Below, in pieces: positions 1-7,160 of a stretch of 32,742 nt of DNA; position 1 is the stretch's first letter, and every line of letters begins with the position of its first letter. The translations under genes and the position numbers were made by a program. The notes beneath the pieces were generated by a model. The model was not told the origin of the DNA and searched no databases. It was given only the letters and a program-made list of their open reading frames with translations. The stretch spans positions 1 through 32,742 of the forward strand of contig JAIBBY010000054.1 of the NCBI GenBank assembly GCA_019694455.1, given 5' to 3'. Source of the DNA: Pirellulales bacterium (GTDB lineage Bacteria > Planctomycetota > Planctomycetia > Pirellulales > JAEUIK01).

Positions 1-1
1 T

Positions 2-748
2 CCGCCGACGAGTGGGCCAACGGTTTCGCTCGACTCGGTGCAGGTGACAACCGGGCTGAACGGCGCGCCGCAGATCAAGCTGAACGTGAAGCTGTCGCAA
101 GCGGCCACGACCGCCGTGACCGTGGATTACTTCACCAGCGACTTCGCCGCGCAAGGAGGCTCGATCACGATCCCCGCGGGCGCGACGACGCAATCGATCA
201 CGATTGGCGGATCGAGCGACCTGTCGAGCGGCAAGAGCGTGTTCGCCACGCTGGACAACGCGCGTCAGGCGGCGATCGGCACGGCGCAGGCCGTGTCGCA
301 AGGCGTGGCGGCGGGGGTCGACGCGGCGCTGGATGTGAATGGCGACGGCAAGATCAGTTCGCTCGACGCGCTGGTGGTGATCAACGCCATCAATCGGGCG
401 CCGGCCAACGGCGGCACGCCGACCTCGCTGAGCGTGAGCGCGACCAAGCTTGACGTGAACGGCGACGGCCGCGTGACCGCGATCGACGCGCTGCGGGTGA
501 TCAACCACATCAATCGAGAGAGCGGGACGCCAACGGCCGCGGCGGCAGCCGCCCCGATCGCAGCGGCTGGCTTGCCGCAGCCGGAGGCTGTTGCGGCGGC
601 GTCGCCAGCGAGTGTTGCCGCGGCGCCGGCGGCTTCTTTCTCGGCGGAGCAATTGGCCACATTGGCCTGGCACTCGGCGGTGTCGGATCTGTTCGAGTCG
701 CCGAGCGACCTGATCGAAGACCTGGCGCGGGCGAAGCAGAAACGATAG
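2..748 (+). CDS. Dockerin type I domain protein with Calx-beta-like module, C-terminal part only
   Basis: The frame is open from the first bases of the window, so this is the 3' end (about 248 codons) of a longer gene. The visible N-terminal part (VSLDSVQV...VDYFTSDFAAQGGSITIPAG...ITI) has the beta-strand pattern of a Calx-beta or similar surface-protein module. Two calcium-loop repeats follow, LDVNGDGKISSLDALVVIN and LDVNGDGRVTAIDALRVIN, each with the DxNxDGxxxxxDA spacing of a type I dockerin. An Ala/Pro-rich linker leads to a short amphipathic tail ending in AKQKR. Dockerins bind cohesins in cellulosomes. In planctomycetes they sit at the end of very large secreted proteins of unknown role, and no cohesin is visible here. 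It is probably secreted or surface-exposed, but the signal peptide lies outside the window. Confidence 0.85.
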   Translation, partial: PPTSGPTVSLDSVQVTTGLNGAPQIKLNVKLSQAATTAVTVDYFTSDFAAQGGSITIPAGATTQSITIGGSSDLSSGKSVFATLDNARQAAIGTAQAVSQGVAAGVDAALDVNGDGKISSLDALVVINAINRAPANGGTPTSLSVSATKLDVNGDGRVTAIDALRVINHINRESGTPTAAAAAAPIAAAGLPQPEAVAAASPASVAAAPAASFSAEQLATLAWHSAVSDLFESPSDLIEDLARAKQKR

Positions 749-757
749 GCGGGATGC

Positions 758-788
758 GGAACCGCGGAGACGCGGAGACGCAGCGAGG
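758..788 (+). repeat. Copy 1 of GC-rich 'gagacgcagagg' intergenic module (R3)
   Basis: A roughly 30-bp module with consensus ggaaccgcagagacgcgg followed by agacgcagagg. It recurs at 4184, 4416, 4694, 6707, 7041 and 9446, always between genes and always in this orientation. This copy starts 10 bp after the dockerin gene's stop codon. Most other copies are followed by a gagcaggagag-type purine tract. Confidence 0.75.
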
Positions 789-843
789 ATAGTAGAACGG
801 ATTGGCTGGGGCGCGATTGCCGCGGCCCGTGGGTTGAGGAACA

Positions 844-965
844 CCCCCTCATCCGGCCTGCGGCCACCTTCTCCCCCTGCTACGCTTCGCTGCGCGGGGG
901 CGAAGGTCGAGATAGACTCGCACGAAGAATTTACCGCATGCTGATGGCTGTCGCCGTGGAGCATG
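844..965 (+). repeat. Hairpin-forming composite repeat R1+R2, copy 1
   Basis: R1 (844-906) starts ccccctcatccggcctgcgg and ends cgcgggggcgaagg. CCTTCTCCCCC can pair with GGGGGCGAAGG with one mismatch, giving a long GC-rich stem. After about 30 variable bases comes R2 (937-965), a catg...gccgtggagcatg hairpin, degenerate in this copy. The same R1-then-R2 order recurs at 6832-7015 and 9305-9421. Apart from this and the R3 copy, the spacer 749-1086 holds only the terminator at 1022-1062; I see no gene in it. Confidence 0.7.
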
Positions 966-1021
966 GCGCGCAAGCTGGAGCAGGGGATTAGTGGAGCAGT
1001 TGAGTTTGGATGAAGGCGCAA

Positions 1022-1062
1022 TAAAAGGCCCGAGCACGCGACGCCGCGCCGCGCGCTCGGGC
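1022..1062 (-). terminator. Rho-independent terminator of the Gfo/Idh/MocA gene
   Basis: Read on the minus strand, GCCCGAGC (1062-1055) and GCTCGGGC (1035-1028) form a perfect 8-bp stem around a GC-rich loop. CTTTTA follows directly. It lies 25-65 bp past the stop codon of the minus-strand oxidoreductase gene. Confidence 0.75.
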
Positions 1063-1086
1063 TAGAGTTGCCTTGCTGCCGCTTGA

Positions 1087-2451
1087 TTAATACTCGCGGT
1101 GGGTGACGATGCCGGGTTGCGGCACGGGGTACTTGCCGTCGGCCAGAGCCAAGAGCGGGGCGGGGCTGTCCATCGTCAATTCGGCCACCTGCGGCGCGAA
1201 CTCGTGCTCGCAGTTGAGCATCTGGTCGCGTGTGATCACCTGGCCGGTGTGAGCCGACATGCGGCCCATGCTGGTGATCAGGCTGGCCTCGGCGCCGCGT
1301 CGGACCTCGTTGTACGGCTTGTCGTCGCGGATGGCCTGAATGAGGTGGTCCCACTCCAGTTGATACGGGTTTTGCTCGCGGCCGTACTTCCACACCTGAT
1401 CTTCCTTGACGAAGTTCTGCCCTTTGAAGATGCGGCAGCGGGCGGGCGTATGCCCGGCGGTGGAGATGATGGCCGCGCCCTTGCTGCCGTGGGCGTAGCT
1501 GGCGAACTCGTCGTGGCAGCCTTGCATGGTGCGACCTTCGAGCATGAGCTTGGCGCCGTCGGCAAAGGTGTACTCGGTGCTGTAGCTGTCGAAGTTTTGA
1601 TCGACGTAATCGCCGCGGTAGTGGCGTCCGCCAGACGACTTGGCCTCAATGGGCCAGGCGTCCTTCATCCAGCAGCACTCATCGATGTTGTGAATGAGAA
1701 AGTCGCTATAGGCGCCGCCGCTCGCCCAGAGGAAGGCGTGGAACTCTTGAATCTGATAGAGCAACTCGCTCATGCCGTCGGGCTTGGGGCCGCAGAAGGC
1801 GTGGGCGGTGGGGCCGGCCAACCGATAGGCGCGCATCAGGATGATGTCGCCGATCTCGCCTTGCTTGATGCGGTCGTGCAACTCGGCGCGAGCCTCGCAG
1901 TGGCGGCACATGAGGCCAACGCCGACCTTGAGATTCTTTTGCTCCGACTCCTCGGCCAGGGCGAACATGCGGCGCGTGCTGGGGCCGTCGACCGTGACGG
2001 GCTTCTCCATGAAGACGTTCAGCCCTTTGTCGATGGCGTAGCGAAAGTGCGGCCAGCGGAACGCCGGCGGGGTGGCCAGGATCGCGACATCGCCCGGCCG
2101 CAGACAGTCCATGGCCTGCTTGTAACCATCGAAGCTGACGAACTTACGATCGTCGGGCACATCTACCTTGTCGCCATACGACGGTTGAATGTTGTCGTAA
2201 GCGCTCTTGAGCCGATGCTCGAACACGTCGGCCATGGCGACCAGCTTGGTGGGGCCGTTGGGGACCGACAGGGCGTTGACCGCGGCTCCGGCGCCGCGCC
2301 CGCCGCAGCCGATGAGCGCGATGCGAATGGTGTTGTCTTCACCGGCATGGACGTGCGGAACATGCAACTGACCTAGCGTGCTCACCGCGGCCATGGCGCC
2401 GGCCGTTTTGAGCAGATCGCGACGGGTGACGGTCGATTCGTTAGCGCTCAT
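1087..2451 (-). CDS. Gfo/Idh/MocA family oxidoreductase, TAT-exported
   Basis: 454 residues. The N-terminus TRRDLLKTAG (residues 9-18) is a twin-arginine signal followed by an Ala-rich hydrophobic stretch, so the protein is probably exported folded with its cofactor. The dinucleotide-binding motif IALIGCGGRG lies at about residues 44-53. MEKPVT, the family's EKP motif with the catalytic lysine, lies further on. Members oxidise or reduce sugars and cyclitols with NAD(P); planctomycetes carry dozens of exported paralogues linked to polysaccharide degradation. The substrate cannot be read from the sequence. ATG start with AAGGAAAC about 8 bases upstream. It stands alone, with its own terminator. 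Long open frames on the opposite strand are codon-bias shadows. Confidence 0.93.
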   Translation of the reverse strand: MSANESTVTRRDLLKTAGAMAAVSTLGQLHVPHVHAGEDNTIRIALIGCGGRGAGAAVNALSVPNGPTKLVAMADVFEHRLKSAYDNIQPSYGDKVDVPDDRKFVSFDGYKQAMDCLRPGDVAILATPPAFRWPHFRYAIDKGLNVFMEKPVTVDGPSTRRMFALAEESEQKNLKVGVGLMCRHCEARAELHDRIKQGEIGDIILMRAYRLAGPTAHAFCGPKPDGMSELLYQIQEFHAFLWASGGAYSDFLIHNIDECCWMKDAWPIEAKSSGGRHYRGDYVDQNFDSYSTEYTFADGAKLMLEGRTMQGCHDEFASYAHGSKGAAIISTAGHTPARCRIFKGQNFVKEDQVWKYGREQNPYQLEWDHLIQAIRDDKPYNEVRRGAEASLITSMGRMSAHTGQVITRDQMLNCEHEFAPQVAELTMDSPAPLLALADGKYPVPQPGIVTHREY

Positions 2452-2552
2452 GGCGGAAGTTTCCTTTTTTGCGCTGGCCGGGCTGGGAGAGCCTGGCGGT
2501 TTTTGGGGTGGGAAGTGGCAGGAAGTGGTTAGTGCTTAGTGGTTCGTTACGA

Positions 2553-2611
2553 CCCCCTCACCCCGGCCAGCGGCCGGACCTCTCCTCCCGGCTAGCGTGG
2601 GGGCGAGGTGG
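2553..2611 (+). repeat. Diverged copy of hairpin repeat R1
   Basis: It begins ccccctcaccccggcc, keeps the central cggcc and ctctcctcc blocks, and ends gtgggggcgaggtgg. The order and spacing match R1, but there are many substitutions and no R2 follows. The spacer 2452-2826 otherwise holds the terminator at 2757-2794, and I see no gene in it. Confidence 0.5.
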
Positions 2612-2756
2612 AATTGTGAGGAAGTCTTGCGATCATGCGCTGGCGATGAGCATACACCGGCGGCGCGGCGATCGCCATTATAGCTGCCGGCGCGGGGCCT
2701 GTCGGGCAGAGAATTGAGCGCGCCAGACGGTGGGCCCTCCAGATTGGGGGGCGCAT

Positions 2757-2794
2757 AAAAAACCCCCGCGGCTTGTTGAGGGCCGCAGGGGTTT
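2757..2794 (-). terminator. Rho-independent terminator of the DUF1559 gene
   Basis: On the minus strand AAACCCCTGCGGC pairs with GCCGCGGGGGTTT across a 9-base loop (one mismatch in 13 bp), and the run of T continues to six. It lies about 35 bp beyond the DUF1559 stop codon. Confidence 0.85.
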
Positions 2795-2826
2795 GCAAGG
2801 GTCGGTCTCAAGCGGAACGGAACGGA

Positions 2827-4002
2827 CTAAAAGTCTTTTTCGTTGAGGGCGCGCTGAGCGTAAATCTTCAGCGCCGCCGAAGCGGAGTTGTTGATGAACG
2901 GTCCCGTGGTGGCGTACGTGCCAGCCGGCGACGAGGCCTTACCGCGGGGGGTCATCAACTGACAGTAGACGATGTACTCGATCTGGTCGGAAAGGAAGGT
3001 GGTGTGGTCGTCGCAGAAGGTGGCGACGACACCACCTGGGTGATAGCTCGACGGGCGGCCAAAGGTGTAGGCCGTGGCCGCGCCGGCGGTGTTGACATAC
3101 GGCTCAACCAGACCGGTGTCTTGATTCATGCGACGGAGGCTTTCGGCCAAAAAGTCGCCGGCCGGACAGGGCATGTTGGTCGCCACGCCGCTGCTATCGA
3201 CGCCCGCCTGCCAGACGAATCCAACCTGCGACTCGTAGATGTTGGTCCAGTTGCCGGAATCGACATTCTCGGAGAGGAGCAGGGTGGTGGCCATGCCGTC
3301 GCCACTGGAGATCAAACTGCTGGAGACCTTAGTGATCTTTTCGAGCGACGGAAGATCCCCGGTGGTATTTGCCGCAGGAGGATACTGAGCGGGAAACGCC
3401 ACTTGCAGGTTGTAGGGATAGTTGAACTGAAAGATGCCGTTGGCGGCGTAGTCGCGCGGTGAATCGAGGGCCGTGCCGGTGAGGTTGCCTTCCTGATCCT
3501 TGAGGCCGCAGTTGACGACGTAGCTGAGCCAGGAGTTGACCTCGGTGCCGCCGTCGGAGTTCTCTACCCGAGCGTCGCTGGGGCAGGTGACGATCTTCAG
3601 GCCGAGATCGGGGGACATGCTAGGATTTGCGAGATTATTCACTACGGTGGCCGAATAGGCGGCGGTGCCGTAGTTGTCGACGATGTCGGTGCGTTCGACG
3701 TAGGGGAGGAGCGAGAACATCCAGCCCACGGGACGAGCGGCGTTTTTGGAGACGGGATTAATAGCCTGCGGGTTGACGTAGCCAGGGTAGGAATTGGCGC
3801 GCTGCTCGTATTGCACCACCGCCAGGCCGACTTGGCGCTGGTTGTTGACGCACTGGGCACGGCGGCCAGCCTCGCGCGCTTGATTGACCGCGGGCAACAA
3901 CAGCGCGGCCAACATGCCGATAATGCTGATCACGACCAGCAGTTCGACGAGCGTAAAGCCCTGCCGCGCACGGGGATGCGTAACTCGTTTTTGGCGAGCC
4001 AT
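2827..4002 (-). CDS. DUF1559 domain protein with prepilin-like N-terminus
   Basis: 391 residues from the ATG at 4002, chosen over an in-frame upstream start because AGGAGAGG lies 8-10 bases before it and the family begins here. A basic leader ([14 protein letters not shown]) precedes [25 protein letters not shown], the type IV prepilin/pseudopilin cleavage site and transmembrane helix with the conserved Glu at +5. The segment [20 protein letters not shown] is the DUF1559 signature. Near the C-terminus, [16 protein letters not shown] corresponds to the family's H-x9-DG motif, with DD in place of DG. The family is hugely expanded in planctomycetes. Its role is unknown, presumably an envelope-anchored pseudopilin-like protein. 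Single-gene unit with its own terminator. Confidence 0.93.
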   Translation of the reverse strand: MARQKRVTHPRARQGFTLVELLVVISIIGMLAALLLPAVNQAREAGRRAQCVNNQRQVGLAVVQYEQRANSYPGYVNPQAINPVSKNAARPVGWMFSLLPYVERTDIVDNYGTAAYSATVVNNLANPSMSPDLGLKIVTCPSDARVENSDGGTEVNSWLSYVVNCGLKDQEGNLTGTALDSPRDYAANGIFQFNYPYNLQVAFPAQYPPAANTTGDLPSLEKITKVSSSLISSGDGMATTLLLSENVDSGNWTNIYESQVGFVWQAGVDSSGVATNMPCPAGDFLAESLRRMNQDTGLVEPYVNTAGAATAYTFGRPSSYHPGGVVATFCDDHTTFLSDQIEYIVYCQLMTPRGKASSPAGTYATTGPFINNSASAALKIYAQRALNEKDF

Positions 4003-4183
4003 GGGAATACCTCTCCTAGAGCTTGAGACGAGACCCCTGTCCGTTCCGCCATCAATTGTTGCAAGCGAGGGGCGAAATTGCCAGCAGATTTTTTGAACAT
4101 TTTGGGGGCGCGGCACGCCCGCAATTGTTTGCAGCCAAACGAATTGGGGCGGAAGGCTAATGCAGAGACGCGAGGGGGAAGTA

Positions 4184-4693
4184 GGAACCGCAGAGACGCG
4201 GAGACGCAGAGGGAGGGGAGGGGGAAGATTTGAATGGCGCTCGAAATGCGAGAACAGGGGGGTGGACTCCGAAAACGTCTGTCCGAAAACCGGCCCGAGC
4301 GCCAGTGTTCATCGCGGCAAGCTTTGTCATGTGAATTGGTTGCGACTTCGGCTGTAGCGCGAATCGAGGTGGGGAGTTTTCGGAGTTTTCGGAATCGGGG
4401 TAGTGGCGTGGGAAGAAGAACCGCAGAGACGCGGAGGCGCAGAGGGGGAGGGGATTGAGCAGGGGAGCAGGAGAGGCGGCCTGTTGGGCCGCCGGGGGGA
4501 GGCAGAATTGAATTGCGCTCGAAAAGCGAAAACAGGGGGGGTGAACTCCGAAAACGTCTGTCCGAAAACAAATGTGAATGGGGATTCTGTTTTCGGAAGA
4601 CTTTGGCGTGTCACGGCTTGCGACGTGCCGCACGCGCGAGAGGGGCGAGAGGGTTTTCGGAGTTTTCGGAATGAGATGGTGGCGAGGGAAGTT
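4184..4693 (+). repeat. Two imperfect tandem units of about 230 and 280 bp carrying ccgaaaac / gttttcgg motifs
   Basis: Unit A (4184-4415) and unit B (4416-4693) share the same order: R3 module, a purine-rich tract, a gcgctcgaaa...gcga...acagggggg stretch, an identical 25-bp block containing ccgaaaacgtctgtccgaaa (4266-4290 and 4545-4569), a variable part, and an identical 20-bp block gttttcggagttttcggaat (4376-4395 and 4653-4672). The two blocks are complementary around CCGAAAAC/GTTTTCGG, so each unit could fold into a long stem. A third R3 (4694) follows unit B. No credible gene is present; the whole spacer 4003-4897 consists of this and the array that follows. Confidence 0.7.
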
Positions 4694-4754
4694 GAACCGC
4701 CGAGACGCAGAGACGCAGAGGGGGGGAGAGATTGAACAGGGGAAGAGGAGAGAA

Positions 4755-4862
4755 GGGAGCAGGAGAGAAGGGAGCAGGAGAGGAGGAGAGCAGGAGAGGA
4801 GGAGAGCAGGAGAGGAGGAGAGCAGGAGAGGAGGAGAGCAGGAGAGGAGGAGAGCAGGGGAG
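4755..4862 (+). repeat. 16-bp purine tandem array (caggagaggaggagag)
   Basis: The 'cagg' anchors fall at 4760, 4775, 4791, 4807, 4823, 4839 and 4855, giving one 15-bp step and then five exact 16-bp steps. The strand is almost pure purine. It looks like an expansion of the gagcaggagag tract that follows other R3 modules. No spacers, so not a CRISPR array. Confidence 0.9.
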
Positions 4863-4897
4863 CCTATGTGGCCAGGAACCGCAGTGGACCGGGCGGT

Positions 4898-5317
4898 TTA
4901 TTTACCCAGCACTTTGACGCCTAATTGCTTCGCGACCCTGCGCAGATCGTCGTCGAGCGACGCCAGCGGTAATTGTTGGCGCAGGGCCAGTTCGAGATAG
5001 GCAGCGTCGTAGCTCGTCAGCCCATGTGCGCGGCAGAGAGCGAAGCAGTGGTCAAAGGCTTGGTTCGAGAAGCCGTCATCAATTTGGATCGCAGAAGCTC
5101 GCAACGACTGCACGAATAGCTGCGAATCGGCGACCGAAATGCGCCGCCTTTTCTCGGCAGTGCGGAGCACATTGATCACCTCCAGCGGCCAATGCGGCGG
5201 CACGATCGCGGCAGCGTCGATCAATTGATCTTGTAGTTTGGCTGTGGCGGGGGTGAATTCGTCACCGAAGCACCACGCCATGGTAACCGAGCTATCCAAG
5301 ACAAATGCGGGAGTCAT
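4898..5317 (-). CDS. PIN-domain toxin, VapC-like ribonuclease
   Basis: 139 residues, normal for VapC. The acidic residues expected of the PIN active site are present: D8 (FVLDSSVTMAW), E46 (WPLEVINVL), D104 (TSYDAAYLELA) and D122/D123 (LASLDDDL). The family cleaves RNA, often tRNA or rRNA, with Mg2+ or Mn2+. Its ATG overlaps the stop codon of the upstream antitoxin gene as ATGA (5314-5317), which suggests translational coupling. The type II partner is encoded directly upstream. The target RNA cannot be inferred from the sequence. Confidence 0.9.
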   Translation of the reverse strand: MTPAFVLDSSVTMAWCFGDEFTPATAKLQDQLIDAAAIVPPHWPLEVINVLRTAEKRRRISVADSQLFVQSLRASAIQIDDGFSNQAFDHCFALCRAHGLTSYDAAYLELALRQQLPLASLDDDLRRVAKQLGVKVLGK

Positions 5318-5568
5318 TTGCGCCCCTCGGCGATCAGCTCCTTGACCTTGAGCCCGCGCAGTTGGCTGCGGCTGGCGACTTGACGCATGGCGCGAATGGC
5401 CTCTCGCCGCGCCTCGGCCGACGTGGCAGGCTGGGCGGGCGCTAAGCGCGCGACGGGGACGCCGCGGTGGGTGATTGTGAATTCTTCGCCGTTGGCCACA
5501 CGTTGCAGGATTGCGGAGAAATGGGTTTTGGCGTCATAGGCGCCGATTACGTTTTCTGATGCGGTCAT
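5314..5568 (-). CDS. Phd/YefM-type antitoxin of the PIN toxin
   Basis: 84 residues from the ATG at 5568; a TTG ten codons earlier (5598) is a less likely start. The segment ENVIGAYDAKTHFSAILQRVANGEEFTITHRGVPVARLAPA is the classic Phd/YefM DNA-binding fold: a mini beta-sheet and helices ending in the G-x-PVA-x-L strand. The C-terminal part, rich in Arg, Lys and Glu, is the expected disordered toxin-binding tail. It heads the two-gene operon and probably represses it by binding the palindromes directly upstream (5598-5618). Confidence 0.9.
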   Translation of the reverse strand: MTASENVIGAYDAKTHFSAILQRVANGEEFTITHRGVPVARLAPAQPATSAEARREAIRAMRQVASRSQLRGLKVKELIAEGRK

Positions 5569-5597
5569 GGTGTTGTCCCGAAGGGGCGACCGATTCA

Positions 5598-5618
5598 ACT
5601 AGTCGATAGACTAGTCTA
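5598..5618 (-). promoter_or_regulatory. Palindromic operator candidate of the Phd/VapC operon
   Basis: ACTAGTC-GATA-GACTAGT (5598-5615) is a perfect 7-bp inverted repeat. It overlaps the perfect 12-bp palindrome TAGACTAGTCTA (5607-5618), and another agtcta half-site follows. It sits 30-50 bp upstream of the antitoxin ATG, where Phd-type antitoxins normally bind to autoregulate. AT content is clearly above that of the surroundings. Confidence 0.65.
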
Positions 5619-5766
5619 AGTCTAAACGCGTTCCGGGGCAAACTTGCGGAGTGGGGCTTTGCTGCCGCCGCGCGCCGCGCCGATTTGCTCGACAGGCGCG
5701 GGGGGAGAGCGCAAACTGACCCTGCATTTCATTTTGGAGTAGCGCATCGGTTTTTCGGAGGCGGTC

Positions 5767-6681
5767 ATGTCACGACGCGTGTTGTGCGGTTGGTTGTTGC
5801 TGGCGGCGGTTTGCTTTTCGGCGGCGCAAGGGGCCGACGCCAAGCGGAAGGTGTTATTCATCGGCATCGACGGTTGCCGGTTCGACACGATCGAGGCCGC
5901 CAACACGCCCAACCTCGACAAGTTGATGGCCGACGGCTGCTATGACTCGGACTGCCTGATTCTCGGCGAGCGCTATCAGAAGAACGACACCATCAGCGGG
6001 CCGGGCTGGTCGAGCATTTTGACTTCGGTATGGGCCGACAAGCACGGGGTACACGACAACTCGTTCAAAGGGAGGAACTACGAGAAGTTTCCGCATCTGT
6101 TCGCGCGGCTGAAAGAAGCGCGACCCGAGGCACGGACCGCATCGGTGGTGACGTGGATTCCGATTCAGCAATTCATCGTCAGCGGGGCCGACGTGGCGCG
6201 GCAGTTCATTCCGCTGGACGGCGGCTATGCCAAGGCGGACGAAGCGGCGGTCAAGGCGGCCGTCAAGCTATTGGCCGAGGACGATCCGACGATCTTGTTT
6301 TACTACATTGGCCAGGTGGATGAGGCGGGGCACAAGCATGGTTTTCACCCCACGGTGAAGGAATATGTCGCCGCGGTTGAGCAGGCCGACAAACTAGTCG
6401 GTGAAGTGGTCGACGCGATGCGCGCGCGAAAAACCTATGCCGATGAAGAGTGGCTGGTGCTCGTCACCAGCGACCACGGCGGCAAGGGAACCAGCCATAG
6501 CGCCGGGCATCAAGTGCCCGAGATCTTGAACAGCTTTGTGATCGTTTCGGGCGAGGCAGCCCAGCGCGGCAAGATCGACGGGGCCTATCTGGTGGATGTG
6601 CCGGCCACGGCGCTGGCCTACCTGGGGGTGGAACCGAAGGAGGAGTGGGGGCTGGATGGCAAGCCGGTGGGGCTGAAGTAG
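5767..6681 (+). CDS. Exported alkaline-phosphatase superfamily protein (phosphodiesterase/nucleotide pyrophosphatase type)
   Basis: 304 residues. The signal peptide is MSRRVLCGWLLLAAVCFSAAQGADA with an Ala-type cleavage site, so it is periplasmic or secreted. Metal-site motifs of the alkaline phosphatase/NPP fold appear in order: D35 (FIGIDGCR), a nucleophile candidate T75 or S77 (NDTISGPGWSSI), D184 and H189 (QVDEAGHKHG), D236-H237 (VTSDHGG) and H248 (SAGHQVP). Members hydrolyse phosphomonoesters or diesters with two zinc ions; some relatives are sulfatases or mutases, so the substrate is open. GGAGG lies 5 bases before the ATG. It is flanked by repeat-rich spacers and has no operon partner. 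Confidence 0.87.
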   Translation: MSRRVLCGWLLLAAVCFSAAQGADAKRKVLFIGIDGCRFDTIEAANTPNLDKLMADGCYDSDCLILGERYQKNDTISGPGWSSILTSVWADKHGVHDNSFKGRNYEKFPHLFARLKEARPEARTASVVTWIPIQQFIVSGADVARQFIPLDGGYAKADEAAVKAAVKLLAEDDPTILFYYIGQVDEAGHKHGFHPTVKEYVAAVEQADKLVGEVVDAMRARKTYADEEWLVLVTSDHGGKGTSHSAGHQVPEILNSFVIVSGEAAQRGKIDGAYLVDVPATALAYLGVEPKEEWGLDGKPVGLK

Positions 6682-6706
6682 CGGCGAGTGGCTGGGGGAG
6701 GAAGAA

Positions 6707-6737
6707 GGAACCGCTGAGACGCAGAGGCGCGGAGAGG
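6707..6737 (+). repeat. R3 module, copy 5
   Basis: ggaaccgctgagacgcagag followed by a gcgcggagagg end; same orientation as the other copies. It lies directly after the phosphatase-like gene and before the direct repeat at 6744. Confidence 0.65.
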
Positions 6738-6743
6738 AGGGGA

Positions 6744-6823
6744 GCGGAAACTGAGCAGGAGAGTTGTGGAGCAGGAGAGCAGGAGAGTTGTTGATTGGAA
6801 CCGGGATGGCGGCCGGTGAGTTA
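6744..6823 (+). repeat. Direct repeat DR-A, copy 1 (80 bp)
   Basis: Starts gcggaaactgagcaggagag and ends gcggccggtgagtta. It matches 7089-7160 except for one additional caggagag octamer, a tandem-slippage difference. A weaker match continues for about 5 bases with one indel. Confidence 0.9.
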
Positions 6824-6831
6824 CGGGAAGG

Positions 6832-7015
6832 CCCCCTCATCCGGCCTGTCGGCCACCTTCTCCCCCTGCTGCGCTTCGCTGCGCGGGGGCGAAGGGCGAA
6901 ATGGACTCGCACTCGCAGCGACGAGGGGTGCAATCTGTTGCGAGCTGCGCGGGGGCGAAGGCCGAAATCGGATCGCACGTGGCTCGGCATGCCCACGGCT
7001 GCGCCGCGGAGCATG
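6832..7015 (+). repeat. Hairpin composite R1+R2, copy 2, with internal partial duplication
   Basis: R1 spans 6832-6895 and R2 spans 6988-7015 (catgcccacggctgcgccg then cggagcatg). Between them the R1 tail (gctgcgcgggggcgaagg, then a gatcgcac-like flank) is repeated at about 6948-6978. The R2 core CCACGGC-TGC-GCCG(C/T)GG is a near-perfect hairpin. Confidence 0.75.
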
Positions 7016-7040
7016 TCACACGGCGCGGAGGGAGAAAGCA

Positions 7041-7074
7041 GGAAGAAACGCGGAGGCGCAAAGGCGCGGAGAGG
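7041..7074 (+). repeat. R3 module, copy 6
   Basis: A degenerate copy (acgcggaggcgcaaaggcgc then ggagagg), followed within 15 bp by the second DR-A copy. The spacer 6682-7157 is entirely occupied by R1, R2, R3 and DR-A; no gene is seen. Confidence 0.55.
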
Positions 7075-7088
7075 AGAGGGGAAGGGGG

Positions 7089-7160
7089 GCGGAAACTGAG
7101 CAGGAGAGTTGTGGAGCAGGAGAGTTGTTGATTGGAACCGGGATGGCGGCCGGTGAGTTA
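7089..7160 (+). repeat. Direct repeat DR-A, copy 2 (72 bp), ending in the ispG stop codon
   Basis: Identical to 6744-6823 apart from an 8-bp gap. Its last three bases (tta, 7158-7160) are the complement of the ispG TAA stop codon, so the copy at 6744 carries a relic of the ispG 3' end. Confidence 0.9.

Noticed and set aside
1099..2376. 425-codon open frame antisense to the Gfo/Idh/MocA gene
   Set aside because: It is a codon-bias shadow in high-GC DNA; the antisense translation has no motifs, while the minus strand encodes a clear TAT signal and Rossmann motif.
4760..4860. CRISPR array
   Set aside because: The 16-bp units are contiguous with no spacers, and no cas genes are present.
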